From NCBI RefSeq assembly GCF_900114605.1, contig NZ_FOTP01000007.1, positions 248,001-312,000 on the forward strand: DNA of 64,000 nucleotides, given 5' to 3'. Of this stretch, positions 27,151 through 35,121 are shown piece by piece. A program made the translations under genes and the position numbers. The stretch comes from Bradyrhizobium sp. NFR13. GTDB taxonomy: Bacteria; Pseudomonadota; Alphaproteobacteria; Rhizobiales; Xanthobacteraceae. The notes beneath the pieces were generated by a model. That model had not been told where the DNA came from, searched no databases, and saw only the letters and a list, made by a program, of their open reading frames with translations. The number at the start of each line of letters is the position of its first letter. Position 1 is the stretch's first letter.

Positions 27151-27240
27151 ATGAACGGCTGGCTCAGACAGGACATCATCGACGATTTCGATCCGACGTT
27201 CGAAGAAGAGCATATCGGCTGCCGAGGCCGGCACCGATGA
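27151..27240 (+). pseudogene. remnant of a BON-domain protein
   Basis: A 29-codon frame reads WLRQDIIDDFDPTFEEEHIG, close to the opening of BON domains (LRQxVxxELxxDPxxxxxxIGV), then stops. In another frame the next bases give SAAEAGTDDQ, as a BON domain might continue after a frameshift. Nothing else of the gene is visible. BON-containing genes occur elsewhere in the island (27702, 33021), so this looks like a decayed relative. Short length makes this tentative. Confidence 0.35.
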
Positions 27241-27341
27241 CCAGCGGACGATCGACTGAGAAAGGTAGTCGACCTTTTCTGCAGAAGGATCCCGAGCGAA
27301 TGACCTTCAACGCCTGAGCGTTTTTGCACCACGCCGGAATA

Positions 27342-27560
27342 TTAAAGAGGAGCGAAGATCATTCTCTCCCTCAAGGCCTGCACCGTGTCGCAGATCTGTT
27401 TCTGAAGCCCGGCTACGTCTTTCAGAATCTCTGCTTCCTTATCAGTCGACGTATGTACTTCGAGCAACGCACCGGTGCAGTGCCGGCTCGCCTGCTGGAT
27501 GGCATCCAGCACCTCATCCGCCGTGAAATTGACCAATTGCAGCCAAGCTAATCCGCGCAA
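27342..27560 (-). CDS. possible small hypothetical protein
   Basis: An open frame of up to 72 codons with charged, helical composition: DEVLDAIQQASRHCTGALLE, KEAEILKDVAGLQKQICD, LRERMIFAPL. Third positions favour G/C and cysteines are unusually frequent for its size. The first codon is TTG and no clear ribosome site is seen, so the start is uncertain. A FixK box lies just upstream (27573-27586), which would place the true start further inside. Function unknown. Confidence 0.35.
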   Translation of the reverse strand: MRGLAWLQLVNFTADEVLDAIQQASRHCTGALLEVHTSTDKEAEILKDVAGLQKQICDTVQALRERMIFAPL

Positions 27561-27572
27561 AGCTCTTTATCT

Positions 27573-27586
27573 TTGAGGAAGATCAA
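27573..27586 (+). promoter_or_regulatory. FixK/FNR-type box upstream of CBS gene
   Basis: TTGAGGAAGATCAA, fitting TTG[AC]-N6-[TG]CAA. It lies 116 bp before the CBS-BON gene at 27702, giving a leader of about 80 nt. It is 13 bp from the possible minus-strand small gene. Confidence 0.55.
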
Positions 27587-27701
27587 AGCAGGCTTGCCGC
27601 GTCATGCGATGTTTCGTCCCGCTGGATGAGGCGGTGCCATCCTACTTCATATCCGTGGAACATCGGGCGATCGTCGGAAAGCACGCTTTGGAGGACATGC
27701 C

Positions 27702-28295
27702 ATGAGGGCACGTGATCTAATGACTTCACCGGTCATCTGCGTCGGGCTCGACGCGACGGTTCGAGATGTCGCAAAACTGATAGTTGAGAAGCGCATAAGT
27801 GCAGTGCCCATCTTGGACGGCGCGGGCAAGCTGGCCGGAATCGTGACCGAAGGCGACCTGCTGCGCCGGGTCGAGTCCGGGACCGAGAATCGTTATTCCT
27901 GGTGGGTGCACATGCTTGCGGGAAGTCACGCTGTGGCCGCAGACTATGTGAAATCGCATAGCGTCAAGGTCAGTGACGTTATGACCCGCGACGTCGTGAC
28001 TGCGGCACCTGAAACATCTGTTTACGACATTGCCGGCCTGATCGAGGAGAAACACGTCAAACGCATTCCGATCCTGGATGCGGACGGAGCCACTGTCGGG
28101 ATAATCAGCCGATCGAACATTGTGCAACTCGTCGCGGGCGCGCGGCCATGGATCGAAGTCACCCTTGCCGACGAGACAATCAGGAGCGATCTCATGAGCA
28201 AGCTCAAGGCAATGCCTTGGGCGCATCCTCACCACCTGAGCATCACTGTCAGCAACGGCATCGTCGACATCTGGGGGGGGCGTGGAATCGAATGA
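27702..28295 (+). CDS. CBS-CBS-BON protein, frameshifted in the BON domain
   Basis: 197 codons as read. CBS1 starts at ARDLMTSPVICVGLDATVRD, CBS2 at VSDVMTRDVVTAAPETSVYD, then a BON start (HHLSITVSNGIVDIWGG). The frame then runs through eight G's (28273-28280) and stops after RGIE. Removing one G restores ESNDERNAIRVAAEAQPGVS and SVNDHLLEMPIF to a stop at 28389, giving about 228 residues like the intact 240-aa paralogue at 33021. GGAGG precedes ATG 27702 and a FixK box lies upstream. The CBS pair would sense adenylates and BON would bind membranes or ligands. The shift may be a sequencing error, recent mutation or slippage switch. Confidence 0.8.
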   Translation: MRARDLMTSPVICVGLDATVRDVAKLIVEKRISAVPILDGAGKLAGIVTEGDLLRRVESGTENRYSWWVHMLAGSHAVAADYVKSHSVKVSDVMTRDVVTAAPETSVYDIAGLIEEKHVKRIPILDADGATVGIISRSNIVQLVAGARPWIEVTLADETIRSDLMSKLKAMPWAHPHHLSITVSNGIVDIWGGRGIE

Positions 28296-28389
28296 CGAGC
28301 GAAACGCCATCCGCGTCGCCGCTGAGGCGCAGCCCGGTGTCTCATCGGTTAACGATCATCTGCTGGAGATGCCCATTTTCGGTACCTGA
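28296..28389 (+). pseudogene. out-of-frame BON tail of the preceding CBS protein
   Basis: In the +2 frame relative to the upstream gene, these bases continue the BON domain (NAIRVAAEAQPGVSSVNDHL) and end in TGA at 28387-28389. They have no start of their own and make sense only as the displaced end of the gene at 27702. Confidence 0.65.
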
Positions 28390-28427
28390 CCACGCTCCAG
28401 TGCGACCTTTCGAGAGGAGAAGCAGCA

Positions 28428-29411
28428 GTGTACGCGATGGTGCTCGAGGCTCCGGGGACGCCGCTGGTCTGGCGGGAGCGGCCCGCCCCCGTTCCAAAAG
28501 CGGGACAGGTCCGGATCGTGGTCGACGCTTGCGGCGTCTGCCGCACAGACCTTCACGTAGTTGACGGAGATCTGCCGAGCATCCGTTATCCTATCGTCCC
28601 CGGCCATGAGATCGTCGGCCGGATCGACGAGGTCGGTACCGACGTCGAAAATCTGAAGCCGGGGGACCGCGTCGGCGTCCCGTGGCTTGGATCGACCTGC
28701 GGCACGTGTCCCTATTGTCGCCGGCATGCCGAGAACCTTTGCGATCATCCGGAGTTCACCGGCTATACGCGGGATGGCGGCTTCGCGACCCACGTCATTG
28801 CCGAAGCGCGCTATTGCTTCGAACTTGGAGAGGCTGGCGATAGTGACAAGATCGCGCCATTGATGTGCGCCGGTCTGATCGGCTGGCGCGCTCTAAAAAT
28901 GGCGGGGGGACCGAAGGTTCTGGGACTTTACGGCTTCGGCGCCGCCGCACATATCATCGCTCAGGTCGCGGTAAGGCAGCAGTGCCGCGTATATGCCTTC
29001 ACGCGCAGCGGCGATTCCGCAGCACAGGACTTCGCCCTGTCTCTCGGCGTCGTCTGGGCAGGGGCAGCAGCAGCAACGCTACCGGAGGAACTCGACGCGG
29101 CAATCATCTTCGCTCCCGCAGGCGAGTTGGTACCTATCGCGCTGCGCGCCGTGCGAAAGGGCGGCCGCGTCGTCTGTGCCGGAATCCATATGTCCAACAT
29201 TCCATCATTTCCCTATCGCAATCTCTGGGGGGAGAGGCAGATCGCTTCGGTTGCCAATTTGACCAGGGCCGACGGAGATGAATTCCTCAAGCTGGTTCGC
29301 CAGATCCCGGTCGAAACCCATACGACCACCTATCCGCTTGCTGAAGCAAACACCGCGTTAAACGCCCTGCGCAGCGGGACGCTCGTCGGCGCTGCGGTAT
29401 TGTTGCCATGA
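28428..29411 (+). CDS. zinc-dependent alcohol dehydrogenase family protein
   Basis: 327 aa MDR enzyme. Catalytic zinc ligands are in ACGVCRTDLHVVDG (Cys37) and PGHEIVG (His60, Glu61). The structural zinc lobe is CGTCPYCRRHAENLCDHP with four cysteines. The NAD(P) fold opens GLYGFGAAAHI. It interconverts alcohols and aldehydes, plausibly as a redox valve when O2 is short. Start GTG at 28428 has GAGGAG ten bases upstream; ATG three codons later is an alternative. Its stop overlaps the next gene (ATGA). Homologues are often found in hypoxia gene clusters beside Usp and CBS genes. Confidence 0.9.
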   Translation: MYAMVLEAPGTPLVWRERPAPVPKAGQVRIVVDACGVCRTDLHVVDGDLPSIRYPIVPGHEIVGRIDEVGTDVENLKPGDRVGVPWLGSTCGTCPYCRRHAENLCDHPEFTGYTRDGGFATHVIAEARYCFELGEAGDSDKIAPLMCAGLIGWRALKMAGGPKVLGLYGFGAAAHIIAQVAVRQQCRVYAFTRSGDSAAQDFALSLGVVWAGAAAATLPEELDAAIIFAPAGELVPIALRAVRKGGRVVCAGIHMSNIPSFPYRNLWGERQIASVANLTRADGDEFLKLVRQIPVETHTTTYPLAEANTALNALRSGTLVGAAVLLP

Positions 29412-30964
29412 CCAACGATCAAGATAGGAGCTCGCAGGCTTCCGCACAGGACGTGATCGTCGCATTCTTGAGTTCGATCGAACCGGGCATCAAACGCATC
29501 GACACTCACGCATCGATCGTCTTTCTCGGCGCTGAGCGTGTCTGGAAGATCAAGCGTCCCGTTCGCCTTCCATTTCTCGACTATTCAAGCCTTGAGAAAC
29601 GACGGACCGCCTGCGAGGCGGAGCTCAATGTCAACAAGCCCTTCGCGCCAGACCTCTATCGGCGCATCGTTCCGATCACAGAGGGGACGGACGGGCTCGC
29701 CATCGACGGACAGGGAACACCGGTGGAATGGGCGGTGGAGATGAAGCGATTCGACGAAAACGCGGGCCTGGACCGTATTGCCGCGGCGATCGGCATCGCG
29801 CCTGCGCTGGCTGAAGAGATCGCGGACGCAATACTGGCCTCGCATCATCGTGCGAAGCCGGCCGATGGGAGCGCTTGGCTGGCCTCGATCGGGACGTTGA
29901 TCGCCCGCAACACTGCCAGATTTCGCGAAGTCAGCGGACTGGAGCGGCAGGCCATCGAAAACCTTCACAACTCCAGCCTTGCCATGCTCGACGCCCAGAG
30001 ACCTTGCCTCGAGCGCCGCGCCGCGGAGGGCTTTGTGCGCCGATGCCATGGCGACCTGCATCTCGGGAATATCACGACGATCGACGGGAAACCCGTTCTG
30101 TTCGATGCCATCGAGTTCGATCCCGCAATAGCCACGACCGATGTTCTATATGACCTGAGCTTCGTACTTATGGACATGCTTCATCACGAGCAGCGGACCG
30201 CGGCAAATGTGTCGTTCAATCGATACCTCGCGCGTAGCGCTCCTGTTGATCTCGACGCCCTCGCCCTGTTTCCGCTTTTCCTGTCGATCCGTGCCGCGAT
30301 CAGGGCGCATGTCCTTTTCACGAAAGCGGAGCAGAACGACGGCGATCGACAGGTCGTTGACGAAGCCGGAAAGTATTTCGAACTCGCAGTCCAGCTCATC
30401 AATCCGCCGCCCGGTGGTTTAGTTGCGGTTGGTGGGATGTCCGGTACGGGCAAGAGTGTCCTCGCACGCGCGATAGCCCCCTTTCTCGGGCCGGCTCCGG
30501 GCGCCGTCGTCATCCGGTCGGATGCCGTTCGGAAGGCGATATTCGATGTGCCCGAGCATCACCGTCTCCCCGCGTCCGCCTATACCGCGGAGGTAACGCA
30601 GCAGGTCTACGATGCGCTCATGACGAAGGCTCACCGTATCGCGTCGCAGGGCCATTGCGCTATCATTGATGCCGCTTTCCTGAGCCCCGAGGAACGACGC
30701 GCATTCGCCGAGATAGAGCCGGCTTCGTCGACCCACCTCGGTCTGTTCTTGCGGGCGGATCTCAATGTACGAGTCACGCGGATCGCGGGGCGGCGCAACG
30801 ACGCCTCGGATGCGACAGCAACTGTCGCTCTCATGCAGGAAGGTCACGATTCCGGCAATATGGATTGGCCTGTCATCGATGCCGGCGGTACACCAGAGGA
30901 AACGCGCACGAAGGTCATGCCGTATCTGGTGCCGCTCATCGCACAACGTGCGTATGAACCGTGA
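29408..30964 (+). CDS. APH-like kinase/P-loop ATPase fusion protein
   Basis: 518 aa, two catalytic modules. Residues 1-325 resemble aminoglycoside/choline kinases: HGDLHLGN with catalytic Asp near 216, then FDAIEFDP for metal binding. Residues 338-518 form a zeta-toxin/gluconate-kinase-like P-loop domain: GGMSGTGKSVLARAIAP with Walker A near 343-351, VIRSDAVRK, and IIDAAFLSPEER. Such fusions recur beside universal stress genes but have no settled substrate. It overlaps the alcohol dehydrogenase by ATGA, so both are made from one message. Aminoglycoside resistance is not implied. Confidence 0.85.
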   Translation: MTNDQDRSSQASAQDVIVAFLSSIEPGIKRIDTHASIVFLGAERVWKIKRPVRLPFLDYSSLEKRRTACEAELNVNKPFAPDLYRRIVPITEGTDGLAIDGQGTPVEWAVEMKRFDENAGLDRIAAAIGIAPALAEEIADAILASHHRAKPADGSAWLASIGTLIARNTARFREVSGLERQAIENLHNSSLAMLDAQRPCLERRAAEGFVRRCHGDLHLGNITTIDGKPVLFDAIEFDPAIATTDVLYDLSFVLMDMLHHEQRTAANVSFNRYLARSAPVDLDALALFPLFLSIRAAIRAHVLFTKAEQNDGDRQVVDEAGKYFELAVQLINPPPGGLVAVGGMSGTGKSVLARAIAPFLGPAPGAVVIRSDAVRKAIFDVPEHHRLPASAYTAEVTQQVYDALMTKAHRIASQGHCAIIDAAFLSPEERRAFAEIEPASSTHLGLFLRADLNVRVTRIAGRRNDASDATATVALMQEGHDSGNMDWPVIDAGGTPEETRTKVMPYLVPLIAQRAYEP

Positions 30965-31205
30965 CGAAGGCTCTCTCCAAGAAACGCCCCCGACTTGTGA
31001 ATGTCCCTTCCAGCGGGTCGCGCACGCATGCCTTGGGGACATCGAGCGAGGCCATCAAGTTGCGCGAGACCCCGCTCGAACGGTTCGCCCCGCATCGGTT
31101 CAGGCGATGGTCGCATCGACTCGCCCGGTGCAAAGACCGTCCGAGACGCCGACCTACGTGTTTTCCCCAAATGGACCCGGCATCGGGAAATACACATGAT
31201 GGGCC

Positions 31206-31481
31206 ATGAAACAGACTTCGATCATATCTCGCCTTACCCTGCTGACGGTGACGGCCACCGCTCTGGCTTTGCTGCTGTTGTGGATATTCCAGATTTATTT
31301 TTCCGACATCCTGCCGCTTGCCGTCGCTGAAACAATGCCGCCAAGCTGGCGTTTCCAAGGCGCCTACCTGCTCACCATTCTCATCTACTTGTTGATTGCC
31401 ATCGCATTCATGTCTGTCCTCGGATTGATCGCGCTGATCGGCAGGCGCTATCTACCTGAACGTCGGCAGAACTCCCGATAA
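31206..31481 (+). CDS. small two-helix membrane protein
   Basis: 91 aa. Hydrophobic segments at about 10-33 (LTLLTVTATALALLLLWIF) and 50-78 (GAYLLTILIYLLIAIAFMSV) flank a periplasmic loop, and a basic tail (GRRYLPERRQ) remains inside. It sits between the kinase fusion and a Usp gene in the island. The ribosome site is weak. No family is recognised. Confidence 0.65.
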   Translation: MKQTSIISRLTLLTVTATALALLLLWIFQIYFSDILPLAVAETMPPSWRFQGAYLLTILIYLLIAIAFMSVLGLIALIGRRYLPERRQNSR

Positions 31482-31645
31482 AGAGATCGCCATTCCATCT
31501 TGATGAACGTAGCTCCCCGGCGCTTCCGGACGCGGATCGGCTGTCGCCGGATAGGCTGGCGGCGCGTACCGCCCGATACCGCCACTCTTGCCATCGTCAT
31601 CTCCCGATCAAACGCAGTCGGGAACTCGCTCGCCTGCACCTCTTC

Positions 31646-31659
31646 TTGCGTTAGATCAA
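31646..31659 (+). promoter_or_regulatory. FixK/FNR-type box upstream of Usp gene
   Basis: TTGCGTTAGATCAA, fitting TTG[AC]-N6-[TG]CAA. Its centre is 76 bp before the Usp start codon at 31729, matching a transcript start near 31694. Confidence 0.65.
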
Positions 31660-31728
31660 AACAGCCGGCCGCGAACTGCTGTTTGCTGGGACATCAGAGG
31701 CGCACCGCCAAGGGGCAGGAGTACGGCC

Positions 31729-32556
31729 ATGAAGAGCATTCTCGCGAGCATTCCGACCGAACGAGGCTTCCAGGGTCTCATCGACGCAGCGGCCTCACTG
31801 GCCAAGATGTTCGACACGCGGCTCGACGCCGTCGCCATCGGCTATGAAACGACGAGCATCGGTCTGGCGGTCGAAGGCGGCACGGCCGTCGCGGCCATCT
31901 ACGAAATCGAGCGCGAACGCGCCCAGGCGAGAGCCGAGGCAGCGCTGTCGATTGTCGTGGCAGAGGCACAGCGCAGGTCGTTTCAATGCAAATGCATCCC
32001 GATGACGGCGACGCCGTTCGAAGCTGCTGTCATGATCGGCGCGCGTGCGCGGCTCTACGACCTGACGATCGTGCCTCAGCCGGAGGTCGAGTTCGACTCG
32101 TACGACAACACACTGCCACAGGAGATCCTTTTCGAGGCGGGGGGCCCGGTCCTCTTCGTGCCCTACACCTTTCGCGGCCCGCTCAAGATATCCAACATCG
32201 GCATCGCCTGGGACGGCAGCCGTCTGGCGGCGCGCGCCGCGCGGGAAGCGATGCCGTTCCTGAAAAATGCAGAAAATATTACCCTGATCACCGTGAACGA
32301 TACGGTTCATCCCGAAGCATCTGCCCAGGCGCTCCAGTCGCGCCTGACGCACCAGGGATTACGAGCAACCATCAGCCGTAGTGTCGCCGCGCCGGCTGAC
32401 ATCCAGCCAATGTTGCTGTCGATCGCCGCGGACACCGGTCTCGATCTCATTGTGATGGGCGGTTATGGCCATTCACGACTGAAGGAACGCATCCTCGGAG
32501 GCGTGACGCGCGGCATGCTCGAGTCGATGACGGTCCCGACCTTGATGTCGCACTGA
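31729..32556 (+). CDS. tandem universal stress protein (UspA)
   Basis: 275 aa with two Usp folds. Domain 1 (1-140) is degenerate. Domain 2 (155-275) keeps IGIAWDGSRLAARAAREA and the ATP-binding loop VMGGYGHSRLKERILGGVTR. Tandem Usp proteins bind ATP and act in growth arrest and hypoxia. AGGAG precedes the ATG at 31729; an upstream frame extension covers the FixK box and is rejected. It is followed 56 bp on by a cytochrome c gene. Confidence 0.88.
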   Translation: MKSILASIPTERGFQGLIDAAASLAKMFDTRLDAVAIGYETTSIGLAVEGGTAVAAIYEIERERAQARAEAALSIVVAEAQRRSFQCKCIPMTATPFEAAVMIGARARLYDLTIVPQPEVEFDSYDNTLPQEILFEAGGPVLFVPYTFRGPLKISNIGIAWDGSRLAARAAREAMPFLKNAENITLITVNDTVHPEASAQALQSRLTHQGLRATISRSVAAPADIQPMLLSIAADTGLDLIVMGGYGHSRLKERILGGVTRGMLESMTVPTLMSH

Positions 32557-32612
32557 CGACAAGGCGGTCGGAAACATGGCAAAACAGCTTCGGGGTGAGG
32601 AAAGAAGAGATC

Positions 32613-32939
32613 ATGCGTCCATCGATCATCGCGCGCTCCACAATCATCGCGCTCACTCTCGTTATGATGGGATCGTCCGCGGCATCCGCGGCGAGCGTTG
32701 AGCAAGGCAGGCGCCTCGCGGTCGTCTATTGCATGAAGTGTCATGCGATCGACAAGGTCAGCCCGAGCCCTCTGCGGATCGCGCCCCCCTTCCGGAGCCT
32801 CCACGAGCGATACCCGGTCGAGACGCTCCAGGAAGCACTAGCTGAGGGGATCGTGACGGGGCATCCGACCATGCCGGAATTTAGATTCGACCCGGATCAG
32901 ATCAGCGATTTCCTCACATATCTGAAATCCCTCGAGTGA
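32613..32939 (+). CDS. small periplasmic class I cytochrome c
   Basis: 108 aa. The signal peptide (1-27, cut after ASA) is followed by one haem site CMKCH near residues 44-48. A likely axial Met is in HPTMPEF near 89, and the ISDFLTYLKSLE helix closes the fold, as in small c-type cytochromes. It would carry electrons in the periplasm. GAAGAGA precedes ATG 32613. It probably shares the Usp transcript and FixK box. Confidence 0.88.
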   Translation: MRPSIIARSTIIALTLVMMGSSAASAASVEQGRRLAVVYCMKCHAIDKVSPSPLRIAPPFRSLHERYPVETLQEALAEGIVTGHPTMPEFRFDPDQISDFLTYLKSLE

Positions 32940-32950
32940 ATCTGGTCAGT

Positions 32951-32964
32951 TTGCGCAAAATCAA
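32951..32964 (+). promoter_or_regulatory. FixK/FNR-type box upstream of CBS-CBS-BON gene
   Basis: TTGCGCAAAATCAA, identical to the box at 26994-27007. Its centre is 63 bp before ATG 33021, predicting a 20-25 nt leader with its ribosome site. Confidence 0.68.
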
Positions 32965-33020
32965 AGGCAAGCGACAACACAGCGCTATGTTTCAGGATCG
33001 GTAAAAAAGGGAGAACTGAG

Positions 33021-33743
33021 ATGCGCGCCCATCAGATCATGACCAAGAACGTCCTGACTGTATCGCCGGCCACGTCAGTGGAGACGGCGGCCAAGACGAT
33101 GCTGGACCACCATATCAGCGGGCTTCCGGTGCTCAACATGTCCGGCGACCTTGTCGGCATCGTGTCCGAGCGCGACTTCCTTCGCCGCGCCGAGATCGGC
33201 ACTCAGCGCAAGCGGCCTCGCTGGCTTCAGTTCTTCATGAGCCCTGGCGCGATCGCGGAGGATTTCGTCCGCGAGCGGGGGCGCTCGGTCTCCGATGTTA
33301 TGACGCCGGATCCAGTGACGGTCAGCGAAGACGACACGCTGGATGACATCGTGACCTTGATGGAAGAGAAGAACATCAAGCGTCTGCCCGTCACGCGCGG
33401 GCGCCAATTGGTTGGGATTATCACTCGAGCCAACCTAATGCGAGCTGTCGCGAGCATGGCCCGCGATGTCCCGGATCCGACGGCCGACGACGATCACGTG
33501 CGGGAACGGATCATCCGAACGATCGAAGTTCAGGATTGGCGCCCCATCGGTCTACAGGTCACCGTCCGGCGTGGCATCGCTCATCTGCACGGATTGATCG
33601 TGGACGACCGCGCGCGGGAGGCTTCACTCGTCGCAGCTCGGAATGTCGCCGGCGTCAAGGAAGTCCATGATCACCTCTGCTTCGTGGACACTTGGTCCGG
33701 CTTCTATCTGGAATCCGCCGAGGACAGGAAGGCGGCGGGTTGA
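33021..33743 (+). CDS. CBS-CBS-BON domain protein
   Basis: 240 aa, intact. CBS1 from AHQIMTKNVLTVSPATSVET, CBS2 from VSDVMTPDPVTVSEDDTLDD to GRQLVGIITRANLM, then a BON domain (about 155-225: LQVTVRRGIAHLHGLIVDD, NVAGVKEVHDHL). CBS pairs bind adenine nucleotides; BON domains bind membranes or small ligands. GGGAGAA precedes the start and a FixK box lies 63 bp upstream. It is the full-length reference for the frameshifted paralogue at 27702. Confidence 0.9.
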   Translation: MRAHQIMTKNVLTVSPATSVETAAKTMLDHHISGLPVLNMSGDLVGIVSERDFLRRAEIGTQRKRPRWLQFFMSPGAIAEDFVRERGRSVSDVMTPDPVTVSEDDTLDDIVTLMEEKNIKRLPVTRGRQLVGIITRANLMRAVASMARDVPDPTADDDHVRERIIRTIEVQDWRPIGLQVTVRRGIAHLHGLIVDDRAREASLVAARNVAGVKEVHDHLCFVDTWSGFYLESAEDRKAAG

Positions 33744-33762
33744 TGCCATCGGAAGGGCTTAC

Positions 33763-33930
33763 GTGGCTTGGATTTTTCGCATTCTATCGGTAGCAGCAGC
33801 AACGATCACTTCGCTTTTCGTCGCGGGGGACGCCTTGAATTTCAGCATCGTCCAGACGTTCGTGACCATTACCCTGATCGTCGGTTTCGGCATCGCGGCC
33901 GTTGGGTGGAGCATGAGGCGCGACATCTAG
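33763..33930 (+). CDS. 55-residue two-helix membrane protein
   Basis: Starts GTG at 33763 with GGAAGGG eight bases upstream. It reads VAWIFRILSVAAATITSLFV, then NFSIVQTFVTITLIVGFGIA and ends WSMRRDI. Two membrane helices with an acidic turn (AGDAL) and a basic C-terminus are clear. It follows the CBS-CBS-BON gene by 19 bp, so it is probably co-induced. No function known. Confidence 0.6.
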   Translation: MAWIFRILSVAAATITSLFVAGDALNFSIVQTFVTITLIVGFGIAAVGWSMRRDI

Positions 33931-34027
33931 ACCTGATTCCAGCGCTCTTCGGATCGGGACATTCTTCCCCGTCGCACGACATCGCGGTATCCACCGCGAC
34001 GATGGGCGACCTGCACCGGAGGTCACC

Positions 34028-34345
34028 ATGACCCGCTTTCATATTCGATTTCTGAAGAAAATCTGCAACGACACAGGGCACGAATGCGTGACCTGCCAAG
34101 GCGAGTTCCTCGTCGATAGCGCGTCGGCTGGCCAAGCGCTAGAAGAAGCCGAAACCGCATTCTGCGAAGCGCGCAAGACGGATCGTTGGGATCTGTTCGC
34201 AGACACCGCCGAATTGCGGATCATAGGCGGGCGCGAGATCTTTGCGCCCCGTCTTGCCAGAGCAGGGCATTCCCCCCGCGGGCAGTCCAAGGTCGGGCGG
34301 CGTGATCCCGGCCGAAATCCAGCTGCCATTGCACAATGCTGGTGA
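34028..34345 (+). CDS. small hypothetical protein
   Basis: 105 aa, GGAGG seven bases before the ATG. The first 70 residues look constrained (MTRFHIRFLKKICNDTGHE, CQGEFLVDSASAGQALEEAE, WDLFADTAELRI). The Arg/Pro-rich last 35 residues do not, and may be read-through after loss of an original stop. It lies just before fixK. No family recognised with certainty. Confidence 0.6.
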   Translation: MTRFHIRFLKKICNDTGHECVTCQGEFLVDSASAGQALEEAETAFCEARKTDRWDLFADTAELRIIGGREIFAPRLARAGHSPRGQSKVGRRDPGRNPAAIAQCW

Positions 34346-34358
34346 CGATCGTCGCGAC

Positions 34359-34387
34359 TACGTAATAATACCTAGGGGAAACATCCC
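34359..34387 (+). promoter_or_regulatory. candidate FixJ-responsive promoter element of fixK
   Basis: The segment runs from TACGTAATAATACC through CTAGGGGAAACATCCC, 65-95 bp before the fixK ATG. TAGGGGAAAC on this strand reads GTTTCCCCTA on the other, similar to the TTTCCC core I recall from FixJ sites at rhizobial fixK promoters. The match is by memory, not alignment. Confidence 0.4.
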
Positions 34388-34452
34388 AATATCCGGGCGG
34401 CACGAGCCGGCGCACAGTCTGACCGACAAAATCGGACACAGAGGAGCCGTCC

Positions 34453-35121
34453 ATGCTGAGCCAGACCACGCACGCAGCCGCACTCCCCTCAATGCCTTTC
34501 GGGGCCATACCACAACAGCTGCGGGAGGGTCGGCCGCATCTCGGTGCCACAAAATGCTTCGCGCGCAATGCCGAGATCTTCGGAGAAGACGAGCCTGCGA
34601 CGCACATTTATCGTGTCGTCTCCGGCGCAGTACGGGCCTATAGAATTCTGCACGACGGCCGCCGACAGATCACGGCCTTTTATCTGCCGGGGGATTTGTT
34701 CGGATTCGAGGGCGGTAGCAACCACCTCAATTCTTGCGAAGCGATCTGCGAAAGTCAGATATGCGTCATCAGACTGAACGCCGCCTCGGGCACCATGACA
34801 GGACCGGTCGATACGACGCGCGATCTCTGGCCTATGGTGAAGGAAGAACTTCGCCGCATGCAGGATCATATGGTCCTCCTCGTTCGCAGCGCCGAAGAAC
34901 GGGTCGCCCACTTTTTGCTCGAGATGTCACACCGTGGCGGCAATCCAGGCAGTGTAAACCTACAGATGTCGCGTCAGGATATCGCTGACTACCTAGGCAT
35001 TACAATCGAGACGGTGTCACGCACCTTGACCCATTTCGAGCAGGCCGGCCTCATCTCGCTGCGCACGTCGAGACAAATCGATCTTTGCAGGCGCTCCGCC
35101 CTCGCCCGACTTAACGCTTGA
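34453..35121 (+). CDS. fixK: Crp/Fnr-family regulator FixK
   Basis: 222 aa. A cyclic-nucleotide-like beta barrel (about 35-130, IYRVVSGAVRAYRILHDGRR, YLPGDLFGFEGG) and dimer helix are followed by a winged helix (about 165-220) with recognition helix ITIETVSRTLTHFEQAGLI. The E-T-V-S-R contact pattern predicts TTGA/TCAA half sites, matching the boxes across this region. It lacks the N-terminal cysteine cluster of true Fnr, so it should depend on FixJ for expression rather than sense O2 itself. GAGGAG precedes the start. It ends tail-to-tail with the metal ATPase gene, overlapping 11 bp. Confidence 0.88.
   Translation: MLSQTTHAAALPSMPFGAIPQQLREGRPHLGATKCFARNAEIFGEDEPATHIYRVVSGAVRAYRILHDGRRQITAFYLPGDLFGFEGGSNHLNSCEAICESQICVIRLNAASGTMTGPVDTTRDLWPMVKEELRRMQDHMVLLVRSAEERVAHFLLEMSHRGGNPGSVNLQMSRQDIADYLGITIETVSRTLTHFEQAGLISLRTSRQIDLCRRSALARLNA

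Noticed and set aside
29408-30964. Aminoglycoside resistance gene
   Set aside because: The APH-like half is fused to a P-loop kinase in a stress cluster; resistance members have a different context and lack the fusion.
30961-31209. 82-codon plus-strand frame after the kinase fusion
   Set aside because: Arg/Pro-rich without pattern or ribosome site; treated as non-coding.
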